Shown piece after piece: positions 36,153-45,786 of a stretch of DNA of 64,000 bases (its first letter is position 1; every line of letters begins with the position of its first letter). Made by a program: the position numbers and the translations under genes. Source of the stretch: Streptomyces antimycoticus (lineage in GTDB: Bacteria; Actinomycetota; Actinomycetes; Streptomycetales; Streptomycetaceae); assembly GCF_005405925.1 (NCBI RefSeq), contig NZ_BJHV01000001.1, positions 4,588,001 to 4,652,000 of the forward strand, read 5' to 3'. A model generated the notes under the pieces. It saw only the letters and a list, made by a program, of their open reading frames with translations, ran no database searches and was not told where the DNA came from.

Positions 36153-36276
36153 CAGAAATCTGTCCTTGAGACGGGGGCTTGACCGATACGGAAACGTAGC
36201 CATGGATTTCGGCTGCCCGCAAACGCCGAAAACCGCCCCCGAAACCCCGTCCGAGCCATGGGCCCAGTGCGCTCGG

Positions 36277-37442
36277 TCAGCTTCCCCCGGACGCGGAATC
36301 CCTGGTCACAGCCGACGCGGAGGCCACATTTCGGAACAGCCATTCGGACTTCAGCTCGGCGTATCCGGGCTTGATCACGTCACTGATCATCGCCAGACGT
36401 TCGTCAAAAGGAATGAAGGCCGATTTCATGGCATTGACCGTGAACCATTGCATGTCGTCGAGCGTGTAATGGAACGTTGATACAAGATGCTGGAATTCCG
36501 CGCTCATGCTCGTCCCGCTCATCAGACGATTATCCGTATTCACGGTGGCACGGAAATGCAGTCGGCGGAGCAGCCCGATGGGGTGCTCGGCGTACGAACT
36601 GGCCGCGCCCGTCTGGAGGTTGGAGGTCGGGCACAGCTCCAGCGGGATGCGCTTGTCGCGGACGTACGAGGCGAGGCGGCCGAGGGCGAGGGAGCCGTCG
36701 TCCGCGACCTTGATGTCGTCGATGATGCGGACGCCGTGGCCCAGCCGGTCGGCGCCGCACCACTGGAGCGCCTGCCAGATGGACGGCAGTCCGAACGCCT
36801 CGCCCGCGTGGATCGTGAAGTGGTTGTTCTCCCGCTTCAGATACTCGAAGGCGTCCAGGTGCCGGGTGGGCGGGAAACCGGCCTCGGCGCCCGCGATATC
36901 GAAACCGACCACGCCCAAGTCGCGGTAGCGGTTGGCGAGTTCGGCGATCTCCAGGGCGCGGGCCGCGTGCCGCATCGCGGTCAGCAGGGCGCCCACCCGG
37001 ATGCGGTGGCCGTTCTCCCGGGCCCGCCGCTCCCCTTCGCGGAAGCCCTCGTTGACCGCCTCGACGACCTCCTCCAGGGTCAGCCCGCCCTCGAGGTGCT
37101 GTTCGGGGCGTAGCGGATCTCGGCGTAGACGACGCCGTCCTCGGCGAGGTCCTCGGCGCATTCGGCGGCGACCCTGACGAGCGCGTCGCGGGTCTGCATC
37201 ACGCCGACGGTGTGGGAGAACGTCTCCAGATAGCGCTCCAGCGATCCGGAGTCCGCCGCCTCGCGGAACCAGACGCCCAGCTTGTCGGGCTCGTTCTCCG
37301 GCAGCGCCTCGTACCCCGTCTCCCTCGCGAGGTCGACGATCGTGCCGGGACGCAGCCCGCCGTCGAGGTGGTCGTGGAGCAGCACCTTGGGGGCGCGGCG
37401 GATCTGTTCGGGGGTGGGCTCGTGGCTGTGCTCGCTCGTCAT
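36277..37442 (-). CDS. add: Adenosine deaminase (frameshifted)
   Basis: The enzyme converts (deoxy)adenosine to (deoxy)inosine, feeding the PNP gene. The zinc ligands are H23/H25 (LLHDHLDGG), the catalytic loop is IHAGEAFG, and GHGVRI and NTDNR follow. Adding one base at 37105-37108 joins [13 protein letters not shown] to the rest, giving about 388 residues. ATG at 37440-37442 fits a leaderless promoter (TATGGT plus six bases) directly next to the CTACGCGCGTAG operator. Confidence 0.92.
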
Positions 37443-37448
37443 CTGGGC

Positions 37449-37470
37449 ACCATAGCCCCTACGCGCGTAG
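37449..37470 (-). promoter_or_regulatory. Nucleoside operator and leaderless promoter of the adenosine deaminase gene
   Basis: On the minus strand CTACGCGCGTAG (37470-37459), four bases, the -10 TATGGT (37454-37449), six bases, ATG. It is arranged almost as at deoC. Confidence 0.7.
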
Positions 37471-37545
37471 AACGTGAGGGATAGATACGGAACAGTGACC
37501 CGCACGGGTAGTGGAGTACACCAGTCCTTCTGCGATCGTTCTGCC

Positions 37546-38310
37546 ATGGCTCAGCAAGCGTTGCCCGAGCGGGGCGCACGGCTGGGGCGGCCGATGGGCG
37601 CGGCCGCCGCGCAAAGGACCGTACACGGTGTGGTACTGCTCCTCCCCGAGGGCGAACCCAACGGGACGAGACGGCCCTCCAGACTCACGGCGGCAGCCGC
37701 CCTGCCACTGGCCCGGCGGCTGGTCCGGGCGGGCCGGGAGGAGGGGCTGGCCGGTCATGTCGTCCACTACCGGCGCCGGGGCTGGAACGGGGCCGCCGCC
37801 GATCCCGCCTCCGATGCCACGTGGGCCGTGGAGGAGGTGGTGCGGCGCTACGGCGATGTGCCGGTCTGCCTCGCGGGCCACGGCATGGGCGGGCGCGCCG
37901 CCCTCCGCGCCGCCGGCCACCCGGCCGTCACCTCGGTGGTGGCGCTGGCGCCATGGCTTCCGGCGCCGGACGAGGTGCTCGAACCCGAGCCGGTGAAGCA
38001 GTTGGTGGGACGGCAGGTGCTGATCGCTCACGGCACGAACGACGAGCGGTCCGACCCCGAGCTGTCCTACCGGCTGGCGGAGCGGGCGAAGAAGGCCAAC
38101 CGCGATGTGTGCCGCTTCGAGGTGCACACCGACGGGCACGGGCTGCATCAGCACCGCTCCGAGGTGCAGGCGCTGGCCGTGGACTTCCTCCTCGGCTCCC
38201 TCTTCCACTCCGGCTTCTCCCGCCCGGTCGCCGACGCGCTGGCGGCTCCGCCGCCGCTGGGGCTGCGGATGCCGTTGGCGTCGGGGTTCGGGGCGAACCT
38301 GCGGCGCTGA
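37546..38310 (+). CDS. Alpha/beta-hydrolase-fold protein lacking the nucleophile serine
   Basis: A 254-residue protein. The strand-elbow reads [12 protein letters not shown], so the usual GHSMGG serine is Gly at about residue 113. The acid (HGTNDERSD) and histidine (DGHGLHQH) positions remain. It therefore probably is not a normal hydrolase: it may use another nucleophile or act as a binding protein. ATG at 37546 is chosen. It is divergent from the adenosine deaminase gene across 103 bp. Confidence 0.8.
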   Translation: MAQQALPERGARLGRPMGAAAAQRTVHGVVLLLPEGEPNGTRRPSRLTAAAALPLARRLVRAGREEGLAGHVVHYRRRGWNGAAADPASDATWAVEEVVRRYGDVPVCLAGHGMGGRAALRAAGHPAVTSVVALAPWLPAPDEVLEPEPVKQLVGRQVLIAHGTNDERSDPELSYRLAERAKKANRDVCRFEVHTDGHGLHQHRSEVQALAVDFLLGSLFHSGFSRPVADALAAPPPLGLRMPLASGFGANLRR

Positions 38311-38398
38311 GCCTTGGCCGCGCGGGCGTAGCGGGGGCGCGTAGGGGATTACGTTGCCGGGTGCGTCGCCGTCTCGCGCCCCTATGGGCCCCATGGGC

Positions 38399-38440
38399 GA
38401 AGGGGCCGCCCCGCCGGGACAGTGGCGGGGCGGCCCCTTC
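38399..38440. terminator. Bidirectional hairpin
   Basis: Perfect 17-bp arms (GAAGGGGCCGCCCCGCC at 38399-38415, complement at 38424-38440) between convergent genes. Confidence 0.9.
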
Positions 38441-38481
38441 GGGCTTCAGAGGGCTGTGCTGGGCAAGCGCCCGGGGCCGGG

Positions 38482-39876
38482 CTAGGCCGGTGCGCCGACC
38501 AGTTCGCGGCGTGCGGCCTCCGCGCGCCGTTCGGCCTGCGCCTTGCGCGTCGCGTACACCGTGATCGCCGCCGCGCCGCCGACCGCCACCAGGCCCATGG
38601 CGACCGTGCCGCCCCATCCGGCCGCGTGGAAGGCGAGTGCGCCCAGCGCACCGCCCACGCTGCTGCCGATGTAGTACGACGCCTGGTAGAGCGCCGCGGC
38701 CTGGGCGCGCCCGGTCTTGGCCGTACGGCTCACCGCCGAGGACGCCGCCGCGTGGCCCGCGAAGAAGCCGGCGGTGATCAGCACCAGACCGGCCAGCACC
38801 GCCGGGATCGAGTTCAGCAGGGACAGCAGCAGTCCGGCCGCCGTCGTGGACACCGCCACGTACAGCGCGCCGCGCCGCCCGAGCCGGCCGACCAGCTTGC
38901 CGGTCGCCGCCGAGGAGACCGTGCCGACCAGGTAGATCAGGAAAATCGAGCCGATCAGGCTCTGCGAGAGGCCGAAGGGCTCGGCCACCAGGCGGTAGCC
39001 GATGACCGTGTAGACCCCGCCGAAGACCGTCATGAACAGCGCGCCGATCGCGTACAGCCGGCACAGCAGCGGATCGGAGAGATGTCCGGCGAGGGTGCGG
39101 GCCAGCGCCCGCGGGCTCACCGCGGCCGGGGTAAAGTTCCGGGCCTTGGGGAGCAGCAGCCGGAAGGCCACCGCGCACAGCAGCGCCATCGCGCCGACCG
39201 CGGCCAGCGCGGCCCGCCAGCCCCAGGCGTCCGCCACCCAGCCGGTGAGGATCCGGCCGCTCATACCGCCGACGCTGTTACCGGCCACGAACAGCCCGAT
39301 CGCGCCGACCAGCGCCTTCGGGTGAACTTCCTCCGAGAGGTACGCCATCGCGGAGGCCGGGATCCCGGCCAGCGCCACACCCTGGACCGCGCGCAGTCCG
39401 ATCAGCCAGCCCAAGTCCGGTGCGAACGGCACCAGCAGGGCGAGGAGGACCGCGACCGTGAGCGAGCCGGTCATCATGGCGCGTCGGCCGAACCGCTCGG
39501 ACAGCGCGCTCAGCGGCACGACCGCGAGCGCCAGGCCGAAGGTGGCCGCGGAGACGCTCCAGCTGGCCTGGTCCGCCTGGACCCGCAGATCGTCGGAGAT
39601 CGCGGGGAGCAGCGCCTGGGTGGAGTAGAGCAGGGCGAAGGTGGCGAGTCCGGAGGTGAAGAGGGCGAGCCGCATCCGGACGTAACCGGGGTGGCCCGGG
39701 CTCATCTGCTGGGACGCGGGGCTCGCGTTGCTCACGGGGTTCGCGGGGCTCGCGTTGCTCGCGACCTTCGCGTTGCTCGCGGTGGCGGGCTGGGAGGAGT
39801 TCGGGTTCGTCGGCATCGAAGCGGAGGCGTCCACACGGTGGGTTCCGGTGGACGCCCCGGTATCAGCGGGAGGCAT
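38482..39876 (-). CDS. MFS transporter (drug/arabinose-efflux type)
   Basis: A 464-residue, 12-helix major-facilitator protein with the loop motif LSERFGRRAMM after helix 2 and its repeat GRLGRRGAL in the second half. The first ~65 residues are a Ser/Ala/Asn-rich tail with repeated SNASPA units. The ATG at 39876 is preferred. It is divergent from a LysR gene across 92 bp, the usual arrangement of a LysR-controlled exporter. Confidence 0.85.
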   Translation of the reverse strand: MPPADTGASTGTHRVDASASMPTNPNSSQPATASNAKVASNASPANPVSNASPASQQMSPGHPGYVRMRLALFTSGLATFALLYSTQALLPAISDDLRVQADQASWSVSAATFGLALAVVPLSALSERFGRRAMMTGSLTVAVLLALLVPFAPDLGWLIGLRAVQGVALAGIPASAMAYLSEEVHPKALVGAIGLFVAGNSVGGMSGRILTGWVADAWGWRAALAAVGAMALLCAVAFRLLLPKARNFTPAAVSPRALARTLAGHLSDPLLCRLYAIGALFMTVFGGVYTVIGYRLVAEPFGLSQSLIGSIFLIYLVGTVSSAATGKLVGRLGRRGALYVAVSTTAAGLLLSLLNSIPAVLAGLVLITAGFFAGHAAASSAVSRTAKTGRAQAAALYQASYYIGSSVGGALGALAFHAAGWGGTVAMGLVAVGGAAAITVYATRKAQAERRAEAARRELVGAPA

Positions 39877-39968
39877 GCTTCGACCGTACGTAAGCACGGT
39901 TGATGCGTCCAATGCACGGAATGGCGATAATCAATCCACCGCAGCATGAGTAAAGGTCAGGGTCGTAG

Positions 39969-40922
39969 GTGTCACGCATCAGTTACGAAAACGACATTCC
40001 GGTGACAGTAGATGTCGAGGCGGAGTCCTGGGCCGCCACCCTCACACCGCGCCTCGCCCAGTTCGCCGCCGTCGCCCGCCATGAGCATGTGACGCGCGCC
40101 GCACAGGAGATGGGGGTGCCCCAGTCGACGCTCAGCCGGGCGATGGTCCGGCTGGAGGAGGACCTGGGCGTGGCGCTCTTCGCCCGCCGGGGCCGTACGG
40201 TGGCGCTCACCCCGGCGGGACGGACGTTCCTGCGCTCGGTCGAACGGGCCCTCGCCGAGGTCGACCGCGCCGCCGAGTCCGTACGGGCCGACGCGGATCC
40301 GGCGGCGGGCCTGGTCTCGTTCGGCTTCCTGCACACGCTGGGGACCGAGACCGTGCCCGGTCTGATCCGGAGCTTTCGGGTGGACCATCCGCGAGTGCGG
40401 TTCCAACTGGTCCAGAACTACGGCGAGGCGATGATCGAGCGGATGCGCGCGGGCGGCCTCGACCTGTGTCTGACCTCCCCGGTGCCGGACGCCCCCGACC
40501 TGGTCGCCCGCCGCCTGGACGAACAGCGGCTACGGCTGGTGGTCCCCGACGACCACCGGCTGGCCGGACGCCGCCGGGTCCGGCTCGCCGAGGCCGCCTC
40601 GGAGCTGTTCGTCACGCTGGAGCCGGGCTACGGGCTGCGGCGCATCACCGATGCGCTGTGCGCGGAGGCGGGGTTCACGCCCCGGATCGCCTTCGAGGGC
40701 GAGGAGGCGGAGACGCTGCGCGGCCTGGTCGCGGCGGGCCTTGGGGTGGCCCTCCTCCCTCCGCCTGCCGTTCCCCGCCCCGGGGTGGCGGAGCTGACCG
40801 TCACCGCGCCGCGTGCCGTCCGCGAGATCGGTCTTGCCTGGCTGGACGGGCACCCTGACACACCGCCGGTGGCGGCCTTCAAGAAGTTTCTGCTGGGGCG
40901 GCGGGGTCAGCTGCTGACGTAG
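39969..40922 (+). CDS. LysR-family regulator
   Basis: A 317-residue protein. The winged helix ([20 protein letters not shown] then [16 protein letters not shown]) starts at about residue 32 after a short extension, followed by the periplasmic-binding-like effector domain. GTG at 39969. It probably controls the divergent MFS gene from the shared 92-bp gap. Confidence 0.88.
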   Translation: MSRISYENDIPVTVDVEAESWAATLTPRLAQFAAVARHEHVTRAAQEMGVPQSTLSRAMVRLEEDLGVALFARRGRTVALTPAGRTFLRSVERALAEVDRAAESVRADADPAAGLVSFGFLHTLGTETVPGLIRSFRVDHPRVRFQLVQNYGEAMIERMRAGGLDLCLTSPVPDAPDLVARRLDEQRLRLVVPDDHRLAGRRRVRLAEAASELFVTLEPGYGLRRITDALCAEAGFTPRIAFEGEEAETLRGLVAAGLGVALLPPPAVPRPGVAELTVTAPRAVREIGLAWLDGHPDTPPVAAFKKFLLGRRGQLLT

Positions 40923-40955
40923 TGGGTGTGCGTTCCGCTGTGTGCGGCCTGAATT

Positions 40956-41002
40956 CAGCCCCTCCGGAGTTTGAGGAGCGGGGCCCGGGGCGGAGCCCCG
41001 GC
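40956..41002. repeat. Common streptomycete extragenic element
   Basis: CAGCCCCTCCGGAGTTTGAG followed by GAGCGGGGCCCGGGGCGGAGCCCC. I recall this as an abundant intergenic element in Streptomyces. It contains a CGGGG-CCCCG hairpin and directly precedes the minisatellite. Confidence 0.6.
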
Positions 41003-41008
41003 GCGGGT

Positions 41009-41421
41009 GAGGACGCGCAGCCCCGGCGGGGGCGAGGACGCGCAGCCCCGCCAGGGGCGAGGACGCGCAGCCCGCCAGGGGCGAGGACGCGCAGCCCCGC
41101 CAGGGGCGAGGACGCGCAGCCCCGCCAGGGGCGAGGACGCGCAGCCCCGCCAGGGGCGAGGACGCGCAGCCCCGCCAGGGGCGAGGACGCGCAGCCCCGC
41201 CAGGGGCGAGGACGCGCAGCCCCGCCAGGGGCGAGGACGCGCAGCCCCGCCAGGGGCGAGGACGCGCAGCCCCGCCAGGGGCGAGGACGCGCAGCCCCGC
41301 CAGGGGCGAGGACGCGCAGCCCGCCAGGGGCGAGGACGCGCAGCCCCGCCAGGGGCGAGGGGGCGCAGCCCCGGCAGGGGCGAGGGGGCGCAGCCCCGGC
41401 AGGGGCGAGGGGGCGCAGCCC
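41009..41421. repeat. Minisatellite: 17 copies of a 25-bp unit
   Basis: The unit is GAGGACGCGCAGCCCCGCC followed by AGGGGC. Fourteen copies keep GAGGACGCGCAGCC and the last three change to GAGGGGGCGCAGCC. Copies 3 and 13 are one C shorter (24 bp). It fills the 604-bp gap between the LysR and thymidine phosphorylase genes. There are no spacers, so this is not a CRISPR array. Confidence 0.95.
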
Positions 41422-41526
41422 CCTCTTTCGCGAAGGGGCGGGGTGGGGGCTGTCCGCCGCAGGCGCCCACGGTCCGCACTCGGTGTGCGGCCCCGGGGCC
41501 GGGCGTTGGGTGGGTTCGCCGCCCAA

Positions 41527-42804
41527 TCAGGCGATGCGTTCCAGCACGATCGGCGTGGGGATGAAGTCCGCGTTCTGGGGGGCGTAGGTGACCGCTTCCT
41601 TCAGTGCCTCCAGGGCGTAGGCGAAGGCCGACGGGGTGTCGGTGTGGAGGGTGAGGAGCGGCTGGCCCGTGGTGACGCGGTCGCCCGGTTTGGCGTGGAG
41701 TTCGACGCCCGCGCCCGCCTGGACCGGGTCCTCCTTACGGGCGCGGCCCGCCCCCAGGCGCCAGGCGGCCAGGCCGACCGCGTAGGCGTCGAGGCGGGTG
41801 AGGACGCCGTCGGCGGTGGCCGTGACGACGTGGTGTTCGCGCGCCGCGGGGAGCGGGGCGTCCGGGTCGCCGCCCTGGGCGGCGATCATGCGGCGCCAGT
41901 GGTCCATCGCCGTGCCGTCGGCCAGGGCCTTGGCGGGGTCGGCGTCCGGCAGGCCCGCCGCGTCCAGCATTTCGCGGGCCAGGGCCAGGGTGAGCTCGAC
42001 GACATCGGCGGGGCCGCCGCCCGCCAGGACCTCCACGGACTCGCGGACCTCGAGGGCGTTGCCCGCGGTGAGGCCGAGCGGGGTGGACATGTCGGTGAGG
42101 AGGGCGGTCGTGCGGACGCCGTGGTCCTTGCCGAGGCCGACCATCGTGGTGGCCAGTTCGCGCGCCGAGTCGATGTCCTTCATGAAGGCGCCGGAGCCGA
42201 CCTTGACGTCCAGGACCAGGGAGCCGGTGCCCTCGGCGATCTTCTTGGACATGATCGAGGAGGCGATGAGCGGGATCGACTCGACCGTCCCGGTGACATC
42301 GCGCAGCGCGTACAGCTTCTTGTCGGCCGGGGCCAGGCCCTCGCCCGCCGCGCAGATGACCGGGCCCACGTCGCGGAGGACGGCCAGCATGTCCTCGTTG
42401 GACAGCTGTGCGCGCCAGCCGGGGATGGACTCCAGCTTGTCGAGGGTGCCGCCGGTGTGGCCGAGGCCCCGGCCGGAGAGCTGCGGTACGGCGGCTCCGC
42501 AGGCCGCCACGAGGGGGGCGAGCGGCAGGGTGATCTTGTCGCCGACGCCGCCGGTGGAGTGCTTGTCGGCGGTCGGGCGCGGCAGGGAGGAGAAGTCCAT
42601 CCGCTCGCCGGAGGCGATCATCGCGGCGGTCCAGCGGGCGATCTCGGCCCGGTCCATGCCGTTGAGGAAGATCGCCATCGCGAGTGCGGACATCTGCTCG
42701 TCCGCCACCTCGCCGCGCGTGTAGGCGTCGATGACCCAGTCGATCTGGGCGTCGGTCAGGCGGGTGCCGTCGCGCTTGGCGCGGATGACGGAGATGGCGT
42801 CCAT
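41527..42804 (-). CDS. deoA: Thymidine phosphorylase
   Basis: A 425-residue pyrimidine nucleoside phosphorylase splitting (deoxy)thymidine/uridine to base and (deoxy)ribose-1-P. The family signature [20 protein letters not shown], the phosphate-site [17 protein letters not shown] and the conserved [10 protein letters not shown] are intact. It is the last gene of the bmpA importer operon, 34 bp after the cytidine deaminase. Its deoxyribose-1-P product enters the mutase-DeoC route. Confidence 0.93.
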   Translation of the reverse strand: MDAISVIRAKRDGTRLTDAQIDWVIDAYTRGEVADEQMSALAMAIFLNGMDRAEIARWTAAMIASGERMDFSSLPRPTADKHSTGGVGDKITLPLAPLVAACGAAVPQLSGRGLGHTGGTLDKLESIPGWRAQLSNEDMLAVLRDVGPVICAAGEGLAPADKKLYALRDVTGTVESIPLIASSIMSKKIAEGTGSLVLDVKVGSGAFMKDIDSARELATTMVGLGKDHGVRTTALLTDMSTPLGLTAGNALEVRESVEVLAGGGPADVVELTLALAREMLDAAGLPDADPAKALADGTAMDHWRRMIAAQGGDPDAPLPAAREHHVVTATADGVLTRLDAYAVGLAAWRLGAGRARKEDPVQAGAGVELHAKPGDRVTTGQPLLTLHTDTPSAFAYALEALKEAVTYAPQNADFIPTPIVLERIA

Positions 42805-42838
42805 GGGGGCGGTACGGGGCCTTTCGTGTTCGGGAACG

Positions 42839-43251
42839 TCAGCCGTGGGCGGCGGCGCGGCGCAGATCGGCGGGGCCGAAGGCGTCCGGGAGGAGCTCGG
42901 CGAGCGGGCGGATGCCCGTGAGGGTGTCCATCTGGAGCTCGGGGCCGCCGTGCTCCCACAGCAGCTGACGGCAGCGGCCGCAGGGCATCAGCACGGCGCC
43001 CTCGCGGTCGCAGCAGGTGAAGGCGGTGAGCCGGCCGCCGCCGGTGGCGACGAGGGAGGAGATCAGACCGCATTCGGCGCACAGCGCGACGCCGTACGCC
43101 GCGTTCTCCACATTGCAGCCGCTGACCGTGCGGCCGTCGTCGACGAGCGCGGCGGCGCCCACCGGGAAGTCCGAGTAGGGGGCGTAGGCCCGGGACATGG
43201 CGTCCCGGGCCTGTGCGCGCAAACCGTCCCAGTCGGGGCGGAAGTGCTCAT
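42839..43251 (-). CDS. cdd: Cytidine deaminase (frameshifted)
   Basis: A zinc enzyme deaminating (deoxy)cytidine. NVENAAYG, the catalytic CAE in ALCAECGLI and the second zinc pair MPCGRCRQLL are present. The natural start is ATG at 43251, overlapping the upstream permease stop (ATGA), but the frame is lost at 43235-43238. A fifth base there gives MSTSAPDWDGLRAQARDAMS. Length after correction is about 137 residues. Without it only a TTG at 43222 is in frame. Confidence 0.9.
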
Positions 43252-44543
43252 GTGCCCTGTCCCTTTCGATAGGGCCTGTTGTTCGCCTTGGGCATCCGCA
43301 GCCGCTGTGAGGCGAGCCCCATGACCAGCAGGGTCACGATGTACGGCGTGGCGCTGACCAGGCCGCCTGGGACCGTGTCGGTCAGGGCATACCACAGCAG
43401 CAGCGCGACGGCCGCGGCGCCGGACACCGCGCCCGCGACATAACTCTTGCGGACAATCCGCCAGACCGCCAGCGCGGCGAGGCCGAGTGCGACCAGGAGC
43501 AGCAGGGCGTGGACGGTCGCCCCGCCGTTGCGCAGTTGCAGGGCGTCGGAGTAGCCGAAGAGACCGGCGCCCATCGCGAGCCCGCCCGGCCGCCAGTTGC
43601 CGAAGAGCATGGCGGCGAGGCCGATGTAGCCGCGGCCGCCGGTCTGGCCCTCGTTGTAGATGTGCGAGCGGACGAGGGCGAGGAAGACGCCGCCGAGCCC
43701 GGCGAGGGCGCCGGAGATCACCACGGCCGCGTACTTGTAGAGGTAGACGTTGACGCCGAGGGACTCGGCCGCCGTCGGGTTCTCACCGCAGGACCGCAGC
43801 CGCAGTCCGAACGAGGTCCGCCACAGGGCGAAGAAGCTGCCCACGACCAGGAGGATGGAGACGACGGTCAGCGCGGAGATGTCGGTGACCAGACCGCCGA
43901 GGATGCCGGCGACGTCCGAGACCAGGAACCAGTGGTGGTTCTCCAGATCCGCGAGCCAGTCGGACAGTCCGGGGACGGTGAACGTCTGGATGGGGTCGAC
44001 CTGCGGGGAGTTCTTCGGGGAGCCGCCGATGTCGGACAGCGGCTCGAACCAGCGCTTGGCCAGATAGGTGGTGGCGCCGAGGGCGAGGATGTTCATCGCC
44101 ACACCGGAGATGATGTGGTCCACCCCGAAGGTGACGGTGGCCACCGCGTGGACCAGACCGCCGACCGCGCCGCCGAGGACGCCCGCGAGTACGCCCACCC
44201 AGGGGTTGGTCTGATAGCCCGCCCAGGCGCCGAAGAAGGTGCCGAGGATCATCATGCCCTCGAGGCCGATGTTGACCACACCGGCCCGCTCGGACCACAG
44301 TCCGCCGAGGCCCGCGAGGCCGATCGGCACGGCCATGGAGAGCGCGGCGGCGATCTGCCCGGAGGAGGTGACGCGGTCGAAGTCCGACTGCTGGGCGGCG
44401 TCGACGAACGCCCGCAGCACCGACAGCGCGACCAGCGCCCCGGCGACGATCAGCAGCACCTTGCCCAGGGACATCCGGGAGGCGGGCCCGTTCCCCTTGC
44501 CCGGCGTGCTCGTGCTCTTGGTGGTGGTCACCGTGGCACTCAT
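43248..44543 (-). CDS. Nucleoside ABC transporter permease (YufQ/NupQ type)
   Basis: A 431-residue, ~10-helix permease of the branched-chain-type superfamily, with the signature LAGLGGLWSERAGVVNIGLEG typical of BmpA-linked nucleoside importers. It pairs with the permease upstream and the ATPase to import nucleosides. A 112-bp gap without a gene separates it from the first permease. That gap holds a segment similar to 53797-53832. It overlaps cdd by ATGA. Confidence 0.9.
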   Translation of the reverse strand: MSATVTTTKSTSTPGKGNGPASRMSLGKVLLIVAGALVALSVLRAFVDAAQQSDFDRVTSSGQIAAALSMAVPIGLAGLGGLWSERAGVVNIGLEGMMILGTFFGAWAGYQTNPWVGVLAGVLGGAVGGLVHAVATVTFGVDHIISGVAMNILALGATTYLAKRWFEPLSDIGGSPKNSPQVDPIQTFTVPGLSDWLADLENHHWFLVSDVAGILGGLVTDISALTVVSILLVVGSFFALWRTSFGLRLRSCGENPTAAESLGVNVYLYKYAAVVISGALAGLGGVFLALVRSHIYNEGQTGGRGYIGLAAMLFGNWRPGGLAMGAGLFGYSDALQLRNGGATVHALLLLVALGLAALAVWRIVRKSYVAGAVSGAAAVALLLWYALTDTVPGGLVSATPYIVTLLVMGLASQRLRMPKANNRPYRKGQGT

Positions 44544-44655
44544 CGTGTCTCTCCGTTCGCCCCGCCGCGGCAGCGGCCGATGTCACTGTCGCCCACTCGG
44601 CACGAAGGCCCGGCCATCGTCGTCATCTGCGGCCCGGAGGCCCCGTGTGCGTCGC

Positions 44656-45786
44656 TCACGGCACCGCCACCTCCGTCTTGTCGATGCCCTTGTCGGCCCT
44701 GGCCTGGGCGGCGAGCTCCGCGCCGACCCTCTGCTGCTGGCGCTTGAGCCCGTAGCGGCGCACCAGTTCGTACGCGATGACGACACACAGGACGATCACG
44801 CCCTGCATCACGCCGACGATTTCCTTGTCGTAGCCCTCGAACTCCAGGCGGTTGGCGCCGCGCTCCAGGAAGCCCCACAGCACGGCGGCCAGCGCGATGC
44901 CGACCGGGTTGTTGCGGCCGAGCAGCGCGATGGCGATACCGGTGAAGCCGATGCCGGTCGGGAAGTCGGAGGTGAACTGGTGGGTGTCGTTGAGCAGGGT
45001 CGGCATGCCGATCAGACCGGCCATCGCGCCCGAGAGCACCATGCTGGTGAGCACCATGCGCTTGACGTTGACGCCGCTGGCCTGGGCGGCGGACTCGGAG
45101 CGGCCCACCGCGCGCAGGTCGAAGCCGAACCGGGTGCGCCCGAGCAGGAACCAGAAGCCGACGCCGGCGAGCGCCGCGACGACGATGAAGCCCCAGATGG
45201 GGTCGAGGTCGCCGCCCGCCGGGAAGGTGAAGAAGTGGCTGGAGGACGGCAGCGGGTCGGTGGCCACGATGTTGGTCTGCTTGTCGAGGTCGGCCAGCCG
45301 CCCGTCCACCAGCAGATAGCTGATGAGGATGCCGGAGAGGGAGTTCAGCATGATGGTGCTGATCACCTCGCTGACGCCCCGGTAGACCTTCAGCAGACCG
45401 GCGATGGATGCCCACATGGCGCCGACGAGCATGGCGACCAGGAGGATCAGCGGGATCTGCACCAGCCCCGGCAGCTCCAGTGCCCCGCCGACGACGGCGG
45501 CGAAGAAGGCGGCGAGCCGGTACTGGCCGTCGACGCCGATGTTGAAGAGGTTCATCCGGAAGCCGATGGCCACCGCGAGCCCCGCCAGGTAGTACGTCGT
45601 CGCCTTGTTGAGGATGTAGACCTGGCTGTCGGCCTTCACCCCGTAGTCGAACATGATGCCGAAGGCGTTGAACGGCTCCTTGCCGGTCGCCAGCAGCACC
45701 AGCGCGGTCACCACGAACGCGGCGGCGAGCGCCAGCACCGGGGCGGCGACCGCGAGCAGCACCCGCTCCTTGTCCAGCTTCTTCAT
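44656..45786 (-). CDS. Nucleoside ABC transporter permease (YufP/NupP type)
   Basis: A 376-residue permease with about ten helices. FRMNLFNIGVDGQYRLAAF and AVGRSESAAQASGVNVKR are typical of the first permease of this importer class. ATG at 45786 overlaps the stop expected for the ATPase gene (ATGA), pointing to coupled translation. Confidence 0.9.
   Translation of the reverse strand: MKKLDKERVLLAVAAPVLALAAAFVVTALVLLATGKEPFNAFGIMFDYGVKADSQVYILNKATTYYLAGLAVAIGFRMNLFNIGVDGQYRLAAFFAAVVGGALELPGLVQIPLILLVAMLVGAMWASIAGLLKVYRGVSEVISTIMLNSLSGILISYLLVDGRLADLDKQTNIVATDPLPSSSHFFTFPAGGDLDPIWGFIVVAALAGVGFWFLLGRTRFGFDLRAVGRSESAAQASGVNVKRMVLTSMVLSGAMAGLIGMPTLLNDTHQFTSDFPTGIGFTGIAIALLGRNNPVGIALAAVLWGFLERGANRLEFEGYDKEIVGVMQGVIVLCVVIAYELVRRYGLKRQQQRVGAELAAQARADKGIDKTEVAVP

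Noticed and set aside
36277..37161. Adenosine deaminase pseudogene
   Set aside because: All catalytic motifs are intact and one base in a four-base run repairs the frame, so a base-call error is more likely.
41009..41421. CRISPR array or iteron origin
   Set aside because: The 25-bp units have no unique spacers, and no replication gene is near.
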